DNA of 64,000 nucleotides, taken from Streptomyces lydicus (GTDB lineage: Bacteria; Actinomycetota; Actinomycetes; Streptomycetales; Streptomycetaceae). Of this stretch, positions 43,389 to 51,728 are shown piece after piece; within the stretch, counting starts at the first letter, position 1; each line of letters starts with the position of its first letter. The translations under genes and the position numbers were made by a program. The stretch covers positions 81,989-145,988 of the forward strand of contig NZ_JNZA01000018.1 of the NCBI RefSeq assembly GCF_000717345.1, read 5' to 3'. The notes under the pieces were generated by a model. That model ran no database searches. It was not told where the DNA came from and worked only from the letters and a program-made list of their open reading frames with translations.

Positions 43389-43739
43389 TCAGCTCTCCTG
43401 CCCGGCCGGGTACGCGCCGGGAGCGACCGCGGCGGCCCGGTAGGCAATGCCGTGACGGGCCTGGCCGTTGAAGACGCTCTCCCAGGGCCGCGCGACCAGG
43501 CCCGGCAGGGAGACAGGCGCCCCTACGACCAAGCCGTCGGTAACCCCGCTCTCGGGGACGGTCACCGCGATCAGCGACGATTCCCCTTCATCGATGTAGA
43601 CAACGCCGACCTTCATCAGCGCTTCGCCGCTCACGGCGTCCTTCGCGATCTCGCCCGTCTTGCGGTCCTTGACCTTGGGCTCCGGCCCCTCGGTCAGCAG
43701 GATCGTGGCGGACGCGGTCTCGACACGGATTACACGCAC
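43389..43739 (-). CDS. Small AICE control or transfer-associated protein
   Basis: A 116-residue beta-rich protein (VRVIRVETASATILLTEGPE, SSLIAVTVPESGV). It is encoded immediately upstream of tra. Homologues are common in Streptomyces AICEs and have no assigned function. GTG 43739 has AAGGGGAAA 5-6 bases upstream. Two KorSA-type sites (43775-43827) lie in its promoter, so the tra operon beginning here is probably repressed by the GntR protein at 44670. Confidence 0.75.
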   Translation of the reverse strand: MRVIRVETASATILLTEGPEPKVKDRKTGEIAKDAVSGEALMKVGVVYIDEGESSLIAVTVPESGVTDGLVVGAPVSLPGLVARPWESVFNGQARHGIAYRAAAVAPGAYPAGQES

Positions 43740-43774
43740 AGATTTCCCCTTCGTTGGGTACCTGCCAGTCGACC

Positions 43775-43827
43775 TGACAGGTTGACTTAGCAAGTTCGAA
43801 CTAGGGAAGCCAGGTTGACTTGTCAAG
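43775..43827 (-). promoter_or_regulatory. Two KorSA-type operator copies before the tra operon
   Basis: TGACAGGTTGACTT (43775-43788) and CAGGTTGACTTGTCAAG (43811-43827). The 14-mer TGACAGGTTGACTT is repeated exactly, inverted, in front of the GntR gene at 45424-45437. Confidence 0.7.
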
Positions 43828-44012
43828 TGATTCGACTGGTGCTGCTCAGCGGTCGAGGACTTGGTTCACCGGGCTCCGCGATGAGGAACGGCGAAATGAC
43901 GGCAGTCGCTTTCCGGTGCAGTCTGCCTACCTGTCCGGTGCTGCGGATCCACGTGATCGCGGACGCGTAATGGCTGCTGTCGTCGGCCTCCGAGATGGCA
44001 GCATGCCGTGTC

Positions 44013-44552
44013 ATGGCAGACGACAGCACCAGCAGGTTTCAGGCAGGCCAGACGGGACTCATTGTCAGGATCCCGGAGGTGGAGCCGGTCGTTCACGCTT
44101 GGCGTGAACGGTTCGATCCGTCAGCCCGGGCAGGAGTACCAGCACATATAACGGTGCTCTTCCCGTTCCTCGAAGCGAGCCGAATAGATGCGCAGGTCTG
44201 CTCGGCTCTCACTGATGTGCTCGGCAGCCATCATGCTTTTGACCTACGGTTTGAGAGCTGTGGGCGGTTTCCTGGGGTGCTGTATCTCGTTCCTGAGCCA
44301 GACGCGCAGTTGCGGTTGCTCACTCAGGTGATCGCCGACCGGTGGCCCGAAGCTCCGCCCTATGGAGGCCAGTTCGCCGAGGTCGTGCCCCACCTGACCG
44401 TTGCTGACGGTCAGGAGGATGCAGTTCTGGACGAGATCGAGGCTGACCTGCTCGGCGTACTCCCCTTCACGTCCCGGGTCGCGTCGGTTGGCCTCATGGT
44501 GCATGACGGTGCGAAGTGGCAGGAGCGGGCGTCGTTTGCACTCCTTGAGTGA
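44013..44552 (+). CDS. 2H phosphoesterase (2'-5' RNA ligase family)
   Basis: A 179-residue protein with the two HxT motifs of the 2H superfamily, HITV (H45, T47) and HLTV (H127, T129). Such enzymes act on cyclic phosphates or 2'-5' linkages in RNA or nucleotides. The gene is a regular passenger beside korSA in Streptomyces AICEs. It is divergent from the tra operon across the KorSA operators. ATG 43995 would add six residues. Substrate unknown; a tRNA- or signal-nucleotide-directed role is possible. Confidence 0.88.
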   Translation: MADDSTSRFQAGQTGLIVRIPEVEPVVHAWRERFDPSARAGVPAHITVLFPFLEASRIDAQVCSALTDVLGSHHAFDLRFESCGRFPGVLYLVPEPDAQLRLLTQVIADRWPEAPPYGGQFAEVVPHLTVADGQEDAVLDEIEADLLGVLPFTSRVASVGLMVHDGAKWQERASFALLE

Positions 44553-44669
44553 ACGGGACATGAGCTTGGCAGGCCCACCACGCGGGCAGCGGACCAGTGT
44601 GAAGACGACAGATAGCCACCTTCGACCTGCTCGGCACGGGCTCGGGTGCTGGCCGGCTGCTAGTCGAAC

Positions 44670-45398
44670 TCAGCCCAGGCGATAGGTGTCTTCGAGCTCC
44701 TGCCGATCGCCAGGCAGCAGCACGTCCGTGACCTGGAGCGCCTGTCCCGAGACATCGCAGGCCACGACCAGCACGCTCAACACCGGCTCACCCTTCGGAA
44801 GAGCCAGCAGTTCGGCCTCTTCCTTGCTTGGCAGGCGGGCCGAGACGCGCTCGGTGACATGGTCGAAGCGGACGCGCTTACGGGACTCGACGTGCGCACG
44901 CAGCCCCTCGGTCAGTGGAGTTGCGTCAGCGAGGTCCGTGCCGTCGACCAAGGCGGCCGGGAAGTATGTGGAAGCCAGTTCGACGGGCTCGCCGTCATCC
45001 TCGACAAGCAGCCGGCGGACCAGCACCGTGGCCCGCTTGGGCACGCCGAGAATCGAAGCCACCCGTGGAGGGATGGGTACTTGGCCGACCTGGACGAGGC
45101 GGCCGGATGCAGCCGACTCGTCCCGCTCCAGCGCGTCACGCCCCCGCTGGTCCTTCTGCTCGACCACTTCAGGGCGGCCACGGACGATCGTGCCGTACCC
45201 CTGTCGGGATTCCAGCCAGCCGTCCCGCTTGAGGAGTTCGAGGGCCCGGACGACGGTCGGGCGTGACATGCCGAAGGCTTGGACCAGCTGATTTTCACTC
45301 GGTACGAGAGTGCCGGCCGGGTACGTGCCGTCCTCGATGCGACCCTGGAGCGTCTGCGCAAGCCGCACATACTTCGGTGCAGCCACTTCGTACGCCAT
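44670..45398 (-). CDS. GntR-family repressor KorSA-like
   Basis: A 242-residue HutC-subfamily regulator. The winged helix (LVPSENQLVQAFGMSRPTVVRALELL) is followed by a UTRA ligand-binding domain. In pSAM2 KorSA represses the pra activator and so holds the element integrated. Here the same 14-mer operator is found before this gene and twice before the tra operon, which fits autorepression and control of transfer. ATG 45398 is chosen; in-frame GTG/ATG upstream would lie in the operator. Confidence 0.9.
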   Translation of the reverse strand: MAYEVAAPKYVRLAQTLQGRIEDGTYPAGTLVPSENQLVQAFGMSRPTVVRALELLKRDGWLESRQGYGTIVRGRPEVVEQKDQRGRDALERDESAASGRLVQVGQVPIPPRVASILGVPKRATVLVRRLLVEDDGEPVELASTYFPAALVDGTDLADATPLTEGLRAHVESRKRVRFDHVTERVSARLPSKEEAELLALPKGEPVLSVLVVACDVSGQALQVTDVLLPGDRQELEDTYRLG

Positions 45399-45423
45399 AG
45401 CCCGCCGCCTACTCACATCAGCC

Positions 45424-45437
45424 AAGTCAACCTGTCA
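45424..45437. promoter_or_regulatory. KorSA-type operator at its own promoter
   Basis: AAGTCAACCTGTCA, the exact reverse complement of 43775-43788, lies 26 bases upstream of the start codon. Confidence 0.7.
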
Positions 45438-45506
45438 ACCAGACTACTCAAATGAATAGGCAGTGCATACCCACGCCCCCCGCGAGCAACGCAGAGCCCA
45501 GGCTCA

Positions 45507-45950
45507 TCAAGGTTTCCACGCCTCATCGACCGTGAACGAGACGACCGTCCCGCCGAAGTGGCTGGGGCCGGCGCTCCAGGAGTCCGCCAGCGCGTCGACA
45601 AGGTGCAGGCCCCGTCCGTGCGCTTCATCGGCACCGGCTTCGCGCATGCGGACCTTCGCGGGAAATCCGGGATTGTGCACGTCCACCCGCAGCGCTTCAC
45701 CGACACGCCACCACTCCACGCGCACCCGCCAGGATTCCTCCGCTTCTCCGTAGAGAACAGCGTTGGTCACCAGCTCGGAGATCATCAATAGGCATTCGTC
45801 CACCGAGCAGGCCAGCTCATGCGGATCCGTGAATTTTCTGAACCAGCGCCGAGCCCGTGCCACGGACTCGGGCACCGGGTACAAGGTCATGGCGCCGATG
45901 TATACGGGCTCAACCCCCGACCCCTCAGGGCCTCCGATGACGTCGCTCAT
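45507..45950 (-). CDS. Anti-sigma-factor-like ATP-binding protein (HATPase_c)
   Basis: A 147-residue stand-alone GHKL ATPase domain like those of Streptomyces RsbW/SpoIIAB relatives. The N box is MISELVTNAVLYG and the G box AHGRGLHLVDALAD. It could be an anti-sigma factor or a protein kinase. It is encoded 6 bases downstream of a small zinc-finger gene; both are behind the inverted repeats at 46153-46197, so they are likely regulated by the second GntR protein. Confidence 0.88.
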   Translation of the reverse strand: MSDVIGGPEGSGVEPVYIGAMTLYPVPESVARARRWFRKFTDPHELACSVDECLLMISELVTNAVLYGEAEESWRVRVEWWRVGEALRVDVHNPGFPAKVRMREAGADEAHGRGLHLVDALADSWSAGPSHFGGTVVSFTVDEAWKP

Positions 45951-45956
45951 CCCGTC

Positions 45957-46136
45957 CTACTCCCTACCGGTGCCGCCGCAGTCCAGACAGCGCCGCATGG
46001 ACGTAGCACGGGCGCGAGCGTCAGCCGCGGAGGCCGCCAAGACCGAGCGGGAGCCGACCCGCTTCCAGCCTCGGCCCCGGCATCCACGACACGCGGCCGC
46101 GGCGACGTGTCGTAACTCCGCAGGTGTCTGACTCAC
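45957..46136 (-). CDS. Small DnaJ-type zinc-finger protein
   Basis: A 59-residue basic protein with two CxxCxGxG motifs (CRGCRGRG and CLDCGGTG) about 30 residues apart, the half-sites of a DnaJ zinc knuckle. No J domain is present. GTG 46136 lies 17 bases from the inverted repeat IR1. It forms an operon with the HATPase gene. Similar small genes accompany GntR and ATPase genes in Streptomyces mobile elements. Confidence 0.7.
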   Translation of the reverse strand: MSQTPAELRHVAAAACRGCRGRGWKRVGSRSVLAASAADARARATSMRRCLDCGGTGRE

Positions 46137-46152
46137 GCCCGTGCCCCCTTCC

Positions 46153-46197
46153 CAGTAAGTGGACTTAGCCACTTACTGGATAGTGGCATTGGCCACT
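46153..46197. promoter_or_regulatory. GntR-2 operator pair before the zinc-finger/ATPase operon
   Basis: Two inverted repeats with equal 6-base spacers: CAGTAAGTGG-N6-CCACTTACTG (46153-46178) and AGTGG-N6-CCACT (46182-46197). Confidence 0.65.
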
Positions 46198-46234
46198 TGG
46201 AGTCGCAAGCGTTTCGTCAGAGAACCAAGGCTTT

Positions 46235-46975
46235 CTACCCGATCGGGTATCCCTGCTCGAACGCCCAACGGCTGGGCGGGTACGTCGCTTCGGCGAACTC
46301 CAGAGGGCGATCCTGCAGGTCATAGACGACGTGATGGACGATCAGCACCGCTGACCCCGGTTCCAGTTCCAAGTCGGCCGCCTCGTCATCGGTCGCGAGG
46401 CGAGCGCACATCCGGTCCTCGGCGTAGCTGCCTTGACGCCCGGTCATGGTCTCGACGTACATCAGCGTGCCCTCCTGGATCCGGTCGGGATCCCGGAGCT
46501 TCGGGGCGCGCTCGCCCACGTCGGGGCCGAACCAGGAGGTGGAGAGCGTGATGGGGCCGGAGTCATTCTTGGTGACCCGTCGACGGTGCACCGCACGCGC
46601 GCCGGCAGCCAGGTTCAGCGACTCCGCCACGTAGTCCGGCGCCTCCAGCCAGCCCGCCGAGGTGATCACCGCATACTCGCCCGGCGTGTAGATCTTGCCC
46701 GTCTGCTTGGCCCGCCCGTACAGCTCACGAGCGCGGCGGTTGACCGCCAGACCCCGCACGTACGTGCCCGAGCCCTGTCGCTTCTCGACCAGCCCCTGGT
46801 GCCGCAGAGCCTCCAGTGATCGCGCAGCCGTCGGGCGCGACACGCACCAATCCGCGGCCAGTTGACGTTCCGACGGCACTTCGTCACCAGGCCGCAAGTC
46901 GCCCCGCAGGATCTGATCGCGAATGTGGTGCGCGATCTGAAGGTACTTGGGCTGGGTCTCCTCGATCTTCGGCAT
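46235..46975 (-). CDS. GntR-family regulator (HutC type), second in the element
   Basis: A 246-residue regulator: winged helix EVPSERQLAADWCVSRPTAARSLEAL and a UTRA domain with RRVTKNDSGPITLSTSWF and RLATDDEAADLEL. Related to but distinct from the KorSA-like protein. AGTGG/CCACT sites occur both before the downstream zinc-finger operon and in its own promoter, which is shared with the divergent DUF1152 gene. It probably controls both. ATG 46975 is the chosen start. Confidence 0.9.
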   Translation of the reverse strand: MPKIEETQPKYLQIAHHIRDQILRGDLRPGDEVPSERQLAADWCVSRPTAARSLEALRHQGLVEKRQGSGTYVRGLAVNRRARELYGRAKQTGKIYTPGEYAVITSAGWLEAPDYVAESLNLAAGARAVHRRRVTKNDSGPITLSTSWFGPDVGERAPKLRDPDRIQEGTLMYVETMTGRQGSYAEDRMCARLATDDEAADLELEPGSAVLIVHHVVYDLQDRPLEFAEATYPPSRWAFEQGYPIG

Positions 46976-46991
46976 CCGTTCCCCCTTCCCT

Positions 46992-47033
46992 AAGTGGCTA
47001 TTACCTCTGGCCACTATAGAGTGAGTGGCTAGT
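46992..47033. promoter_or_regulatory. AGTGGCTA-type operator cluster, GntR-2 / DUF1152 divergent promoter
   Basis: AAGTGGCTA (46992-47000), TGGCCACTAT (47008-47017) and GAGTGGCTAGT (47023-47033) repeat the half-site seen at 46153-46197. Confidence 0.6.
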
Positions 47034-47057
47034 ACAGCAGCCCGTACGCTGACGCAC

Positions 47058-48149
47058 GTGACGCGCTTGATCGTGGCAGCAGGAGGAGGCGGCGACGCTG
47101 TCGCCGCAGCGATGCTGGATGCCGCCCTCTACGGCGGCGAGACTCCGGCGGTGGTCCTCACCTACGCGTGGGACCGCCTCTTGGTGGACCCCGTTCCGGG
47201 CCCAAGAGAGCCAGCCAACTTCACTGGCCTCCGCCCTCTCACCCGAAGCGTCCAGGCGGTTCCCGTCGGCGCAGCACCGATTGCTCCCGCGGGCTCGACG
47301 CTTCCTCGACTGGCCGCAGAGCTCCCGCAGACCTTCGCGCTCATTGACCCGCACCACGGCGCCGAAGGCATGGTGCGCCAACTCGAAGAAATCGTTCAGC
47401 ACTTGGAGCCCGACTCCATCGACCTCCTGGACGTCGGCGGCGACATCCTCGCCCAGGGCGACGAACCCACCCTCCGCAGTCCACTCGCCGACGCCCTCAC
47501 CCTCGCGGCGTGCTGCGAACTCAACTGCCCCGTCCGACTCCTGGTCGCCGGCCCCGGCCTCGACGGCGAACTGCCTGCCGACGCCCTACGCGACCGCTTG
47601 GGCCCCGTTGCCCTGACGCTCATGGCAGAACACGTCACACCCGTTAGCTCGGTGCTGGAGTGGCACCCCTCCGAGGCAACGGCCATGCTGGCCGCCACCG
47701 CACGAGGCGCCCGCGGGCTTTGCGAAGTGCGGGACGCCGGCCTGCCCGTCCCGCTCACCGACGAAGGCCCTGTCGTGTACGAGGTCGACCTCGACGAGGC
47801 CCTGAACCGCAACCAGCTCGCCCGAGCCATCCTCGCCACGGAGAACCTGCACCAGGTCGAGCAGCACAGCCGCGAGATCTGCGGCTTCTCCGAAATCGAC
47901 TACGAACGCAACAAGGCCAGTTGGCTCAGCAGCCAGCCCACCCAGAAGCTTGATCCGGAAGCCGTCCTCCATCAGCTCGACGAGTTCGAGGCCGACGCCC
48001 GGTCCCGCGGCATCACCCACACCACGTTCCGCCGGCTCACCGAAGCATTCGGACTCAGCGGCAACCAGCGCCAGGGCCTCAGAGCACTCCTGCTCAGCAG
48101 GCGCCCGGAGCAGTATCAGGCTCCGCTTTGGCGAATCGCTGAGGCGTAG
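47058..48149 (+). CDS. DUF1152 domain protein, element-borne copy
   Basis: A 363-residue cytoplasmic protein of unknown function. It opens with a Rossmann-like glycine loop (TRLIVAAGGGGDAVAAAML) and includes SIDLLDVGGDIL and a conserved VSSVLEWHPSEA. About 90% identical in sequence to the chromosomal gene at 56831-57925 on the other side of attR. GTG 47058 gives the same N-terminus as the second copy. It lies behind the GntR-2 operator cluster and its 3' end is 5 bases from the next gene. Confidence 0.83.
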   Translation: MTRLIVAAGGGGDAVAAAMLDAALYGGETPAVVLTYAWDRLLVDPVPGPREPANFTGLRPLTRSVQAVPVGAAPIAPAGSTLPRLAAELPQTFALIDPHHGAEGMVRQLEEIVQHLEPDSIDLLDVGGDILAQGDEPTLRSPLADALTLAACCELNCPVRLLVAGPGLDGELPADALRDRLGPVALTLMAEHVTPVSSVLEWHPSEATAMLAATARGARGLCEVRDAGLPVPLTDEGPVVYEVDLDEALNRNQLARAILATENLHQVEQHSREICGFSEIDYERNKASWLSSQPTQKLDPEAVLHQLDEFEADARSRGITHTTFRRLTEAFGLSGNQRQGLRALLLSRRPEQYQAPLWRIAEA

Positions 48150-48154
48150 AACCC

Positions 48155-48712
48155 ATGTCGACCTCTATGGTAGCCCTCCTAGTCGCTGTCGTAGGAGTCT
48201 TAGGAACCCTCACCTCAGGGCTTCTCGCTCAACGTTCCGCAGGGAAAACCAAACTGCTTGAGCTGCAATACGCTCAGCATCAATCTGCGACTGACCGGGA
48301 AGAGGCGCGGCGGCAAGCCAGGTTGGAAGCTCGCCGAGCCTGCTATGTATTGCTGAACCAAGCGGTCAGGCAACACCAGGCTGTTTTGAGTAAGGCGATC
48401 GCTAGCCTCCAACGACACGACTTGCACGAGTACATCGAAGAGGTCAACTCTGCACTCAAGGCTCAGCGAGACACTTACGCCCAAGCACAGATGGTTGCGT
48501 CGGATGGCGTGATGGAGGCGGCCAATCACGCACTTGACAGGCTCAATCGGCTTGCAGCCCTCGTTCGTCAGTACGCGGATGGGTACCGGTCTGAGTCGGT
48601 GCACGATGACGCCCAGGCCCTTGATGCCGAAGCGCAGGATGCCGTAGATGCGCTGCTGCGGAGGATGCGCTCGGACCTTGGTGTCACAGGCTCTCAGCCT
48701 GAGGGGCTTTGA
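48155..48712 (+). CDS. Single-pass membrane protein with coiled coil, unknown
   Basis: A 185-residue protein. Residues 5-25 form a membrane helix (VALLVAVVGVLGTLTSGLLA). The rest is polar and helical, with a run of Arg/Glu/Gln/Ala heptads (REEARRQARLEARRACYVLL). It follows the DUF1152 gene by 5 bases and is probably co-transcribed. The G+C content drops from this gene onward. I do not recognise a family; similar proteins are common in actinobacterial islands. Confidence 0.7.
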   Translation: MSTSMVALLVAVVGVLGTLTSGLLAQRSAGKTKLLELQYAQHQSATDREEARRQARLEARRACYVLLNQAVRQHQAVLSKAIASLQRHDLHEYIEEVNSALKAQRDTYAQAQMVASDGVMEAANHALDRLNRLAALVRQYADGYRSESVHDDAQALDAEAQDAVDALLRRMRSDLGVTGSQPEGL

Positions 48713-49079
48713 CCCACTGGGCTTCCCCCCCCCGGCCACGGTGTGCCGTGTTGAGTAACAACTTTCTCTACGAGTTCAAGGCGGCTCGCTCCGCTCACCG
48801 CGCGCGGCCCGACCCCCGGCCGGGCCTGCGCTCCTGTCTCCGCCCCGCTCCACCCCGGCCGGCGCCCATGCCGCGCACAGAGCGATCAGCCACCTGATGC
48901 AGAGAAGAGGTATGCCGTGGCCTGGCCGGCCAGCCCAACTGGCCGTGTCGTCGACGTCCAGCAGCTGAGCTACCTCGGTTCCTGATAACAATAATGTCGG
49001 TGCTTCTGCCTCCCAGCGCTCGCTCTCCGCCATGGGCAGCTATCTGGCCAGGCTTTAGCCATTCGAGTTCGCTCGGTCA
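48713..49079. other. Gap with no confident gene
   Basis: About 370 bases. A C-run at 48726-48733 follows the upstream stop. A possible 85-codon frame on the minus strand (49033-48776) has host-like composition but no ribosome site and no recognisable domain. I take it as a junction between element backbone and cargo. Confidence 0.4.
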
Positions 49080-50825
49080 TCAACCGTCAGCAGCATCGTC
49101 CGGATTAGCGTTCAGTGACCACAGATAAACGGCAAGCTGCAATACTGCGGCGGCAGGCGGCATCCCCATGTTCATAATAAACCCATGCGCCACCTCATTT
49201 CTGATATTCCAACCACCAGCAGGGTTAGCGCAAACTGTCAGTGCACATCGATGCCACGACTCATCCAGACCGTGGGCTTTCAAAATATCAAGCAGGTATC
49301 CCAATCCAGGATACTGACCAGGCTTCTGGTCGCGCTGAATTCGATAGACGCCCCGATCCATGGCGATCACTAGATTACGAACTATGGTCTCGATTCTTGG
49401 AATGATGGTGAATGCCGCCCCTTCAGCATCCCCCATCCAATATCGAATGAACGCTCGCGCCAGCGCATGGGCCAGGTCTTCATCGGTGAGCGGTGCTTGC
49501 GCAAAAAATTCCGCCAGATCGCTTTCGCTAGGGATTCCATATACATCGGCTATCCGCGAGAGGGCCATGGCCAGTATCGGAGCAAAGATCTGAATGTTGT
49601 AAGTCTCATGATCCGCAAGGGCCACGGCATCACGATCTTCGTCCGATTGAGGACGATACCGCGGCAGCCCGTCGCCCCCGAGCAGCTCTTTCGTGAAGCA
49701 CCCACTAAGCACAAACTCGCGCGCATGTTGTTCCACCCTGGCCTTATTCAGCGCTAGGTCCCCTGTTGCTGGACCATAGATCTGATAGAGGCCAAGCAAG
49801 GCTTGCTGCCAATTGCCTACTCCATCCATGGGTGCGAGCAAACGCTCAATCTCTGCACCGTCCATGCTGGTCGACGCCGCAAAGGTGGCAAGTCCCAGAT
49901 CGTCCTTCCGCAGGCCCTGCAAGTTAGCAGCCGCACGCTCAATTAGTCCACGATCTTGACTTTCTTCGGCACATTCGAGCGCTTTCTTTAGGTGGGCGGC
50001 TCGGACGATTCCCTGAGAGTGGCTTGCGGCCTCATTCCAGACCTCTACCAATTCCACCCAGAGCCGCTTCTTCACCTCCGCATCTGAAGCCCTAGCGATT
50101 TGCATCCCCAAAATATCATCGCGAATGAAGGGGTCCGCATATGCGATAAATGCATCCTTCAGAAGATCATCAACTCCACTCGGAGGGTTATTTTCCGCGA
50201 GAATAGATTTCATCAGACGCATGAATACACCAGGGCGGTGATCGTCTCCCGATAGTTCCTGGCGTGCATCGCTCATCAATTGATTCACGATCAGGTCTGC
50301 TTGATCGCGAGAGTTCACCGAGCGAGCGACCCTCAGTCCAATGCCCAAAAGTCCCGCTCGATCGAGACCTACTTCCCACTGCGTCGCAGCTGCTAGGTAG
50401 CTTTCAGCTGCTGCGATCGCATACTCATGGGCCCGCCCAAAGCGTCGTTCAAATAGTAGATGCTGGAGGCGTGCCAACCCCCAGGGGGACGTCACTTTTG
50501 AAGTCAACGCATGCCATACCTCAACAACCTCCTCGGCGACAGCAGCAACCTTCGGCGGGTCTGTTTCTCCTGAAGCTCCATGAAAACGTGGCTCTACCGC
50601 CACCCTTTGTCGATTACCGTCAAGCTCAACCGAAATTCTGTAATCGAAAGCCCAAAGAGCTGCCCTTATTGGAAGATCGGAAATTTCCTCTACTGGCACA
50701 TCGCTTGGCGTCTCGCTGAGCAAGGCCGTACGCAAAGTTCGGGCAGCCTCGAATTTTGACGAAGCTTGGGCTGCCTGATCAATAATAGAAGCTATGCTCT
50801 CAATTTGGCCATCTCGTGACGTCAT
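49080..50825 (-). CDS. DUF4209 protein with RNxxxHG (HEPN-like) motif
   Basis: A 581-residue soluble, mostly helical protein. The C-terminal region contains NIRNEVAHGF: R542, N543 and H547 match the RNxxxHG signature that defines DUF4209 and also fit the Rx4-6H active-site pattern of HEPN ribonucleases. No membrane segment. Codon use is less G+C-biased than the host. It stands alone on the minus strand in the cargo segment. An RNase toxin or defence effector is the inference; DUF4209 has no proven activity known to me. Confidence 0.78.
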   Translation of the reverse strand: MTSRDGQIESIASIIDQAAQASSKFEAARTLRTALLSETPSDVPVEEISDLPIRAALWAFDYRISVELDGNRQRVAVEPRFHGASGETDPPKVAAVAEEVVEVWHALTSKVTSPWGLARLQHLLFERRFGRAHEYAIAAAESYLAAATQWEVGLDRAGLLGIGLRVARSVNSRDQADLIVNQLMSDARQELSGDDHRPGVFMRLMKSILAENNPPSGVDDLLKDAFIAYADPFIRDDILGMQIARASDAEVKKRLWVELVEVWNEAASHSQGIVRAAHLKKALECAEESQDRGLIERAAANLQGLRKDDLGLATFAASTSMDGAEIERLLAPMDGVGNWQQALLGLYQIYGPATGDLALNKARVEQHAREFVLSGCFTKELLGGDGLPRYRPQSDEDRDAVALADHETYNIQIFAPILAMALSRIADVYGIPSESDLAEFFAQAPLTDEDLAHALARAFIRYWMGDAEGAAFTIIPRIETIVRNLVIAMDRGVYRIQRDQKPGQYPGLGYLLDILKAHGLDESWHRCALTVCANPAGGWNIRNEVAHGFIMNMGMPPAAAVLQLAVYLWSLNANPDDAADG

Positions 50826-51728
50826 GACCAGATTATCGCCAGCTTCCGATCAGTGCACCACCACTTTCCCTAATCTCGACAGCAGCCCGGGCACCTACGT
50901 CTTAAAATTCCGGCACCTCGAGTAACAGGGGCGACCATGGCCCGCAGAGGTGGCTGACGGCGACACACGTGCGCTGAGGCTCAACGAAGCAGGTTGCAGG
51001 TCGCCGGGACGGTGCCTAGGCCTCTCACCTCAAGCGGCACGCGTTCGCCTGTGGACGACGCGTGGACTCGTCCCACCTGATCTGCCACCTGCATCGTGGT
51101 CGCGAGTCGGCCGTCATGGCTTGCTCTGGTCGACGGCACCGGCAACGTGGTGGAGGCCGGTGGGGGTGCAGCGAGACACACGCGCGCGTGATCGTTCGGC
51201 GCCCGCGCCGTCGTGGCTGACTGTCGTCGGCTGGGGTAAGGACCACCCCGTGCCCAGCCCTCAGCAGACATCCTCGGCCACCCGCCTATGGCCGCCGCGT
51301 CAGAGGCGCTACATCCTGGGCACCATGCCGAAGCCCGAGGGCCCGTAAGTGACCCCTCGTTCGTCCGAGGCATCGCCCGCGGGGGCGCCGTGGCCACGGA
51401 ACCCAACGAGGACGGGGTGCGATGGGCCGGCGAGGTGGTTCGGCGTTCGGGCAGAGCGTGATCAACGCGTTCCAGCAACTTGGCGACGACGGCGAGGGGA
51501 TCAGCGGTTCGGTGAGTGCCTCCCATGCCAACTGGCGCACCTAAAAGCTAGGCGTGCCCCTGGCGGGCGACGGGGCGACAAAATGGGCGACTGATTTCAG
51601 TACAGCGGTGCCTACCACATGTCTAACCCTGCCAATTTTATCTATGTTGTTAGCCGAGGCGACGGAATTTCCGCTAGACTCCCATCGCTAGTTTGCGTAC
51701 CGAGGTTCGAGTCGAGGGAGTCGCGCTC
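50826..51728. other. Gene-poor, G+C-rich stretch; likely decayed insertion
   Basis: About 900 bases without an intact gene, between lower-G+C cargo genes. Around 51350-51544 two adjoining frames on the plus strand look coding: VATEPNEDGVRWAGEVV up to about 51440, then in another frame a run ending at TAA 51542-51544 (its last codons read SASHANWRT). This suggests a frameshifted remnant of a small gene. I cannot name it. Confidence 0.45.

Noticed and set aside
43820..44107. A 95-codon plus-strand frame overlapping the start of the 2H phosphoesterase gene
   Set aside because: Overlaps the operator region and the real gene in another frame; no ribosome site and no motif.
48776..49033. An 85-codon minus-strand frame left of the DUF4209 gene
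   Set aside because: No ribosome site, no domain; Gly/Ala/Arg-rich second half typical of chance frames in high-G+C DNA.
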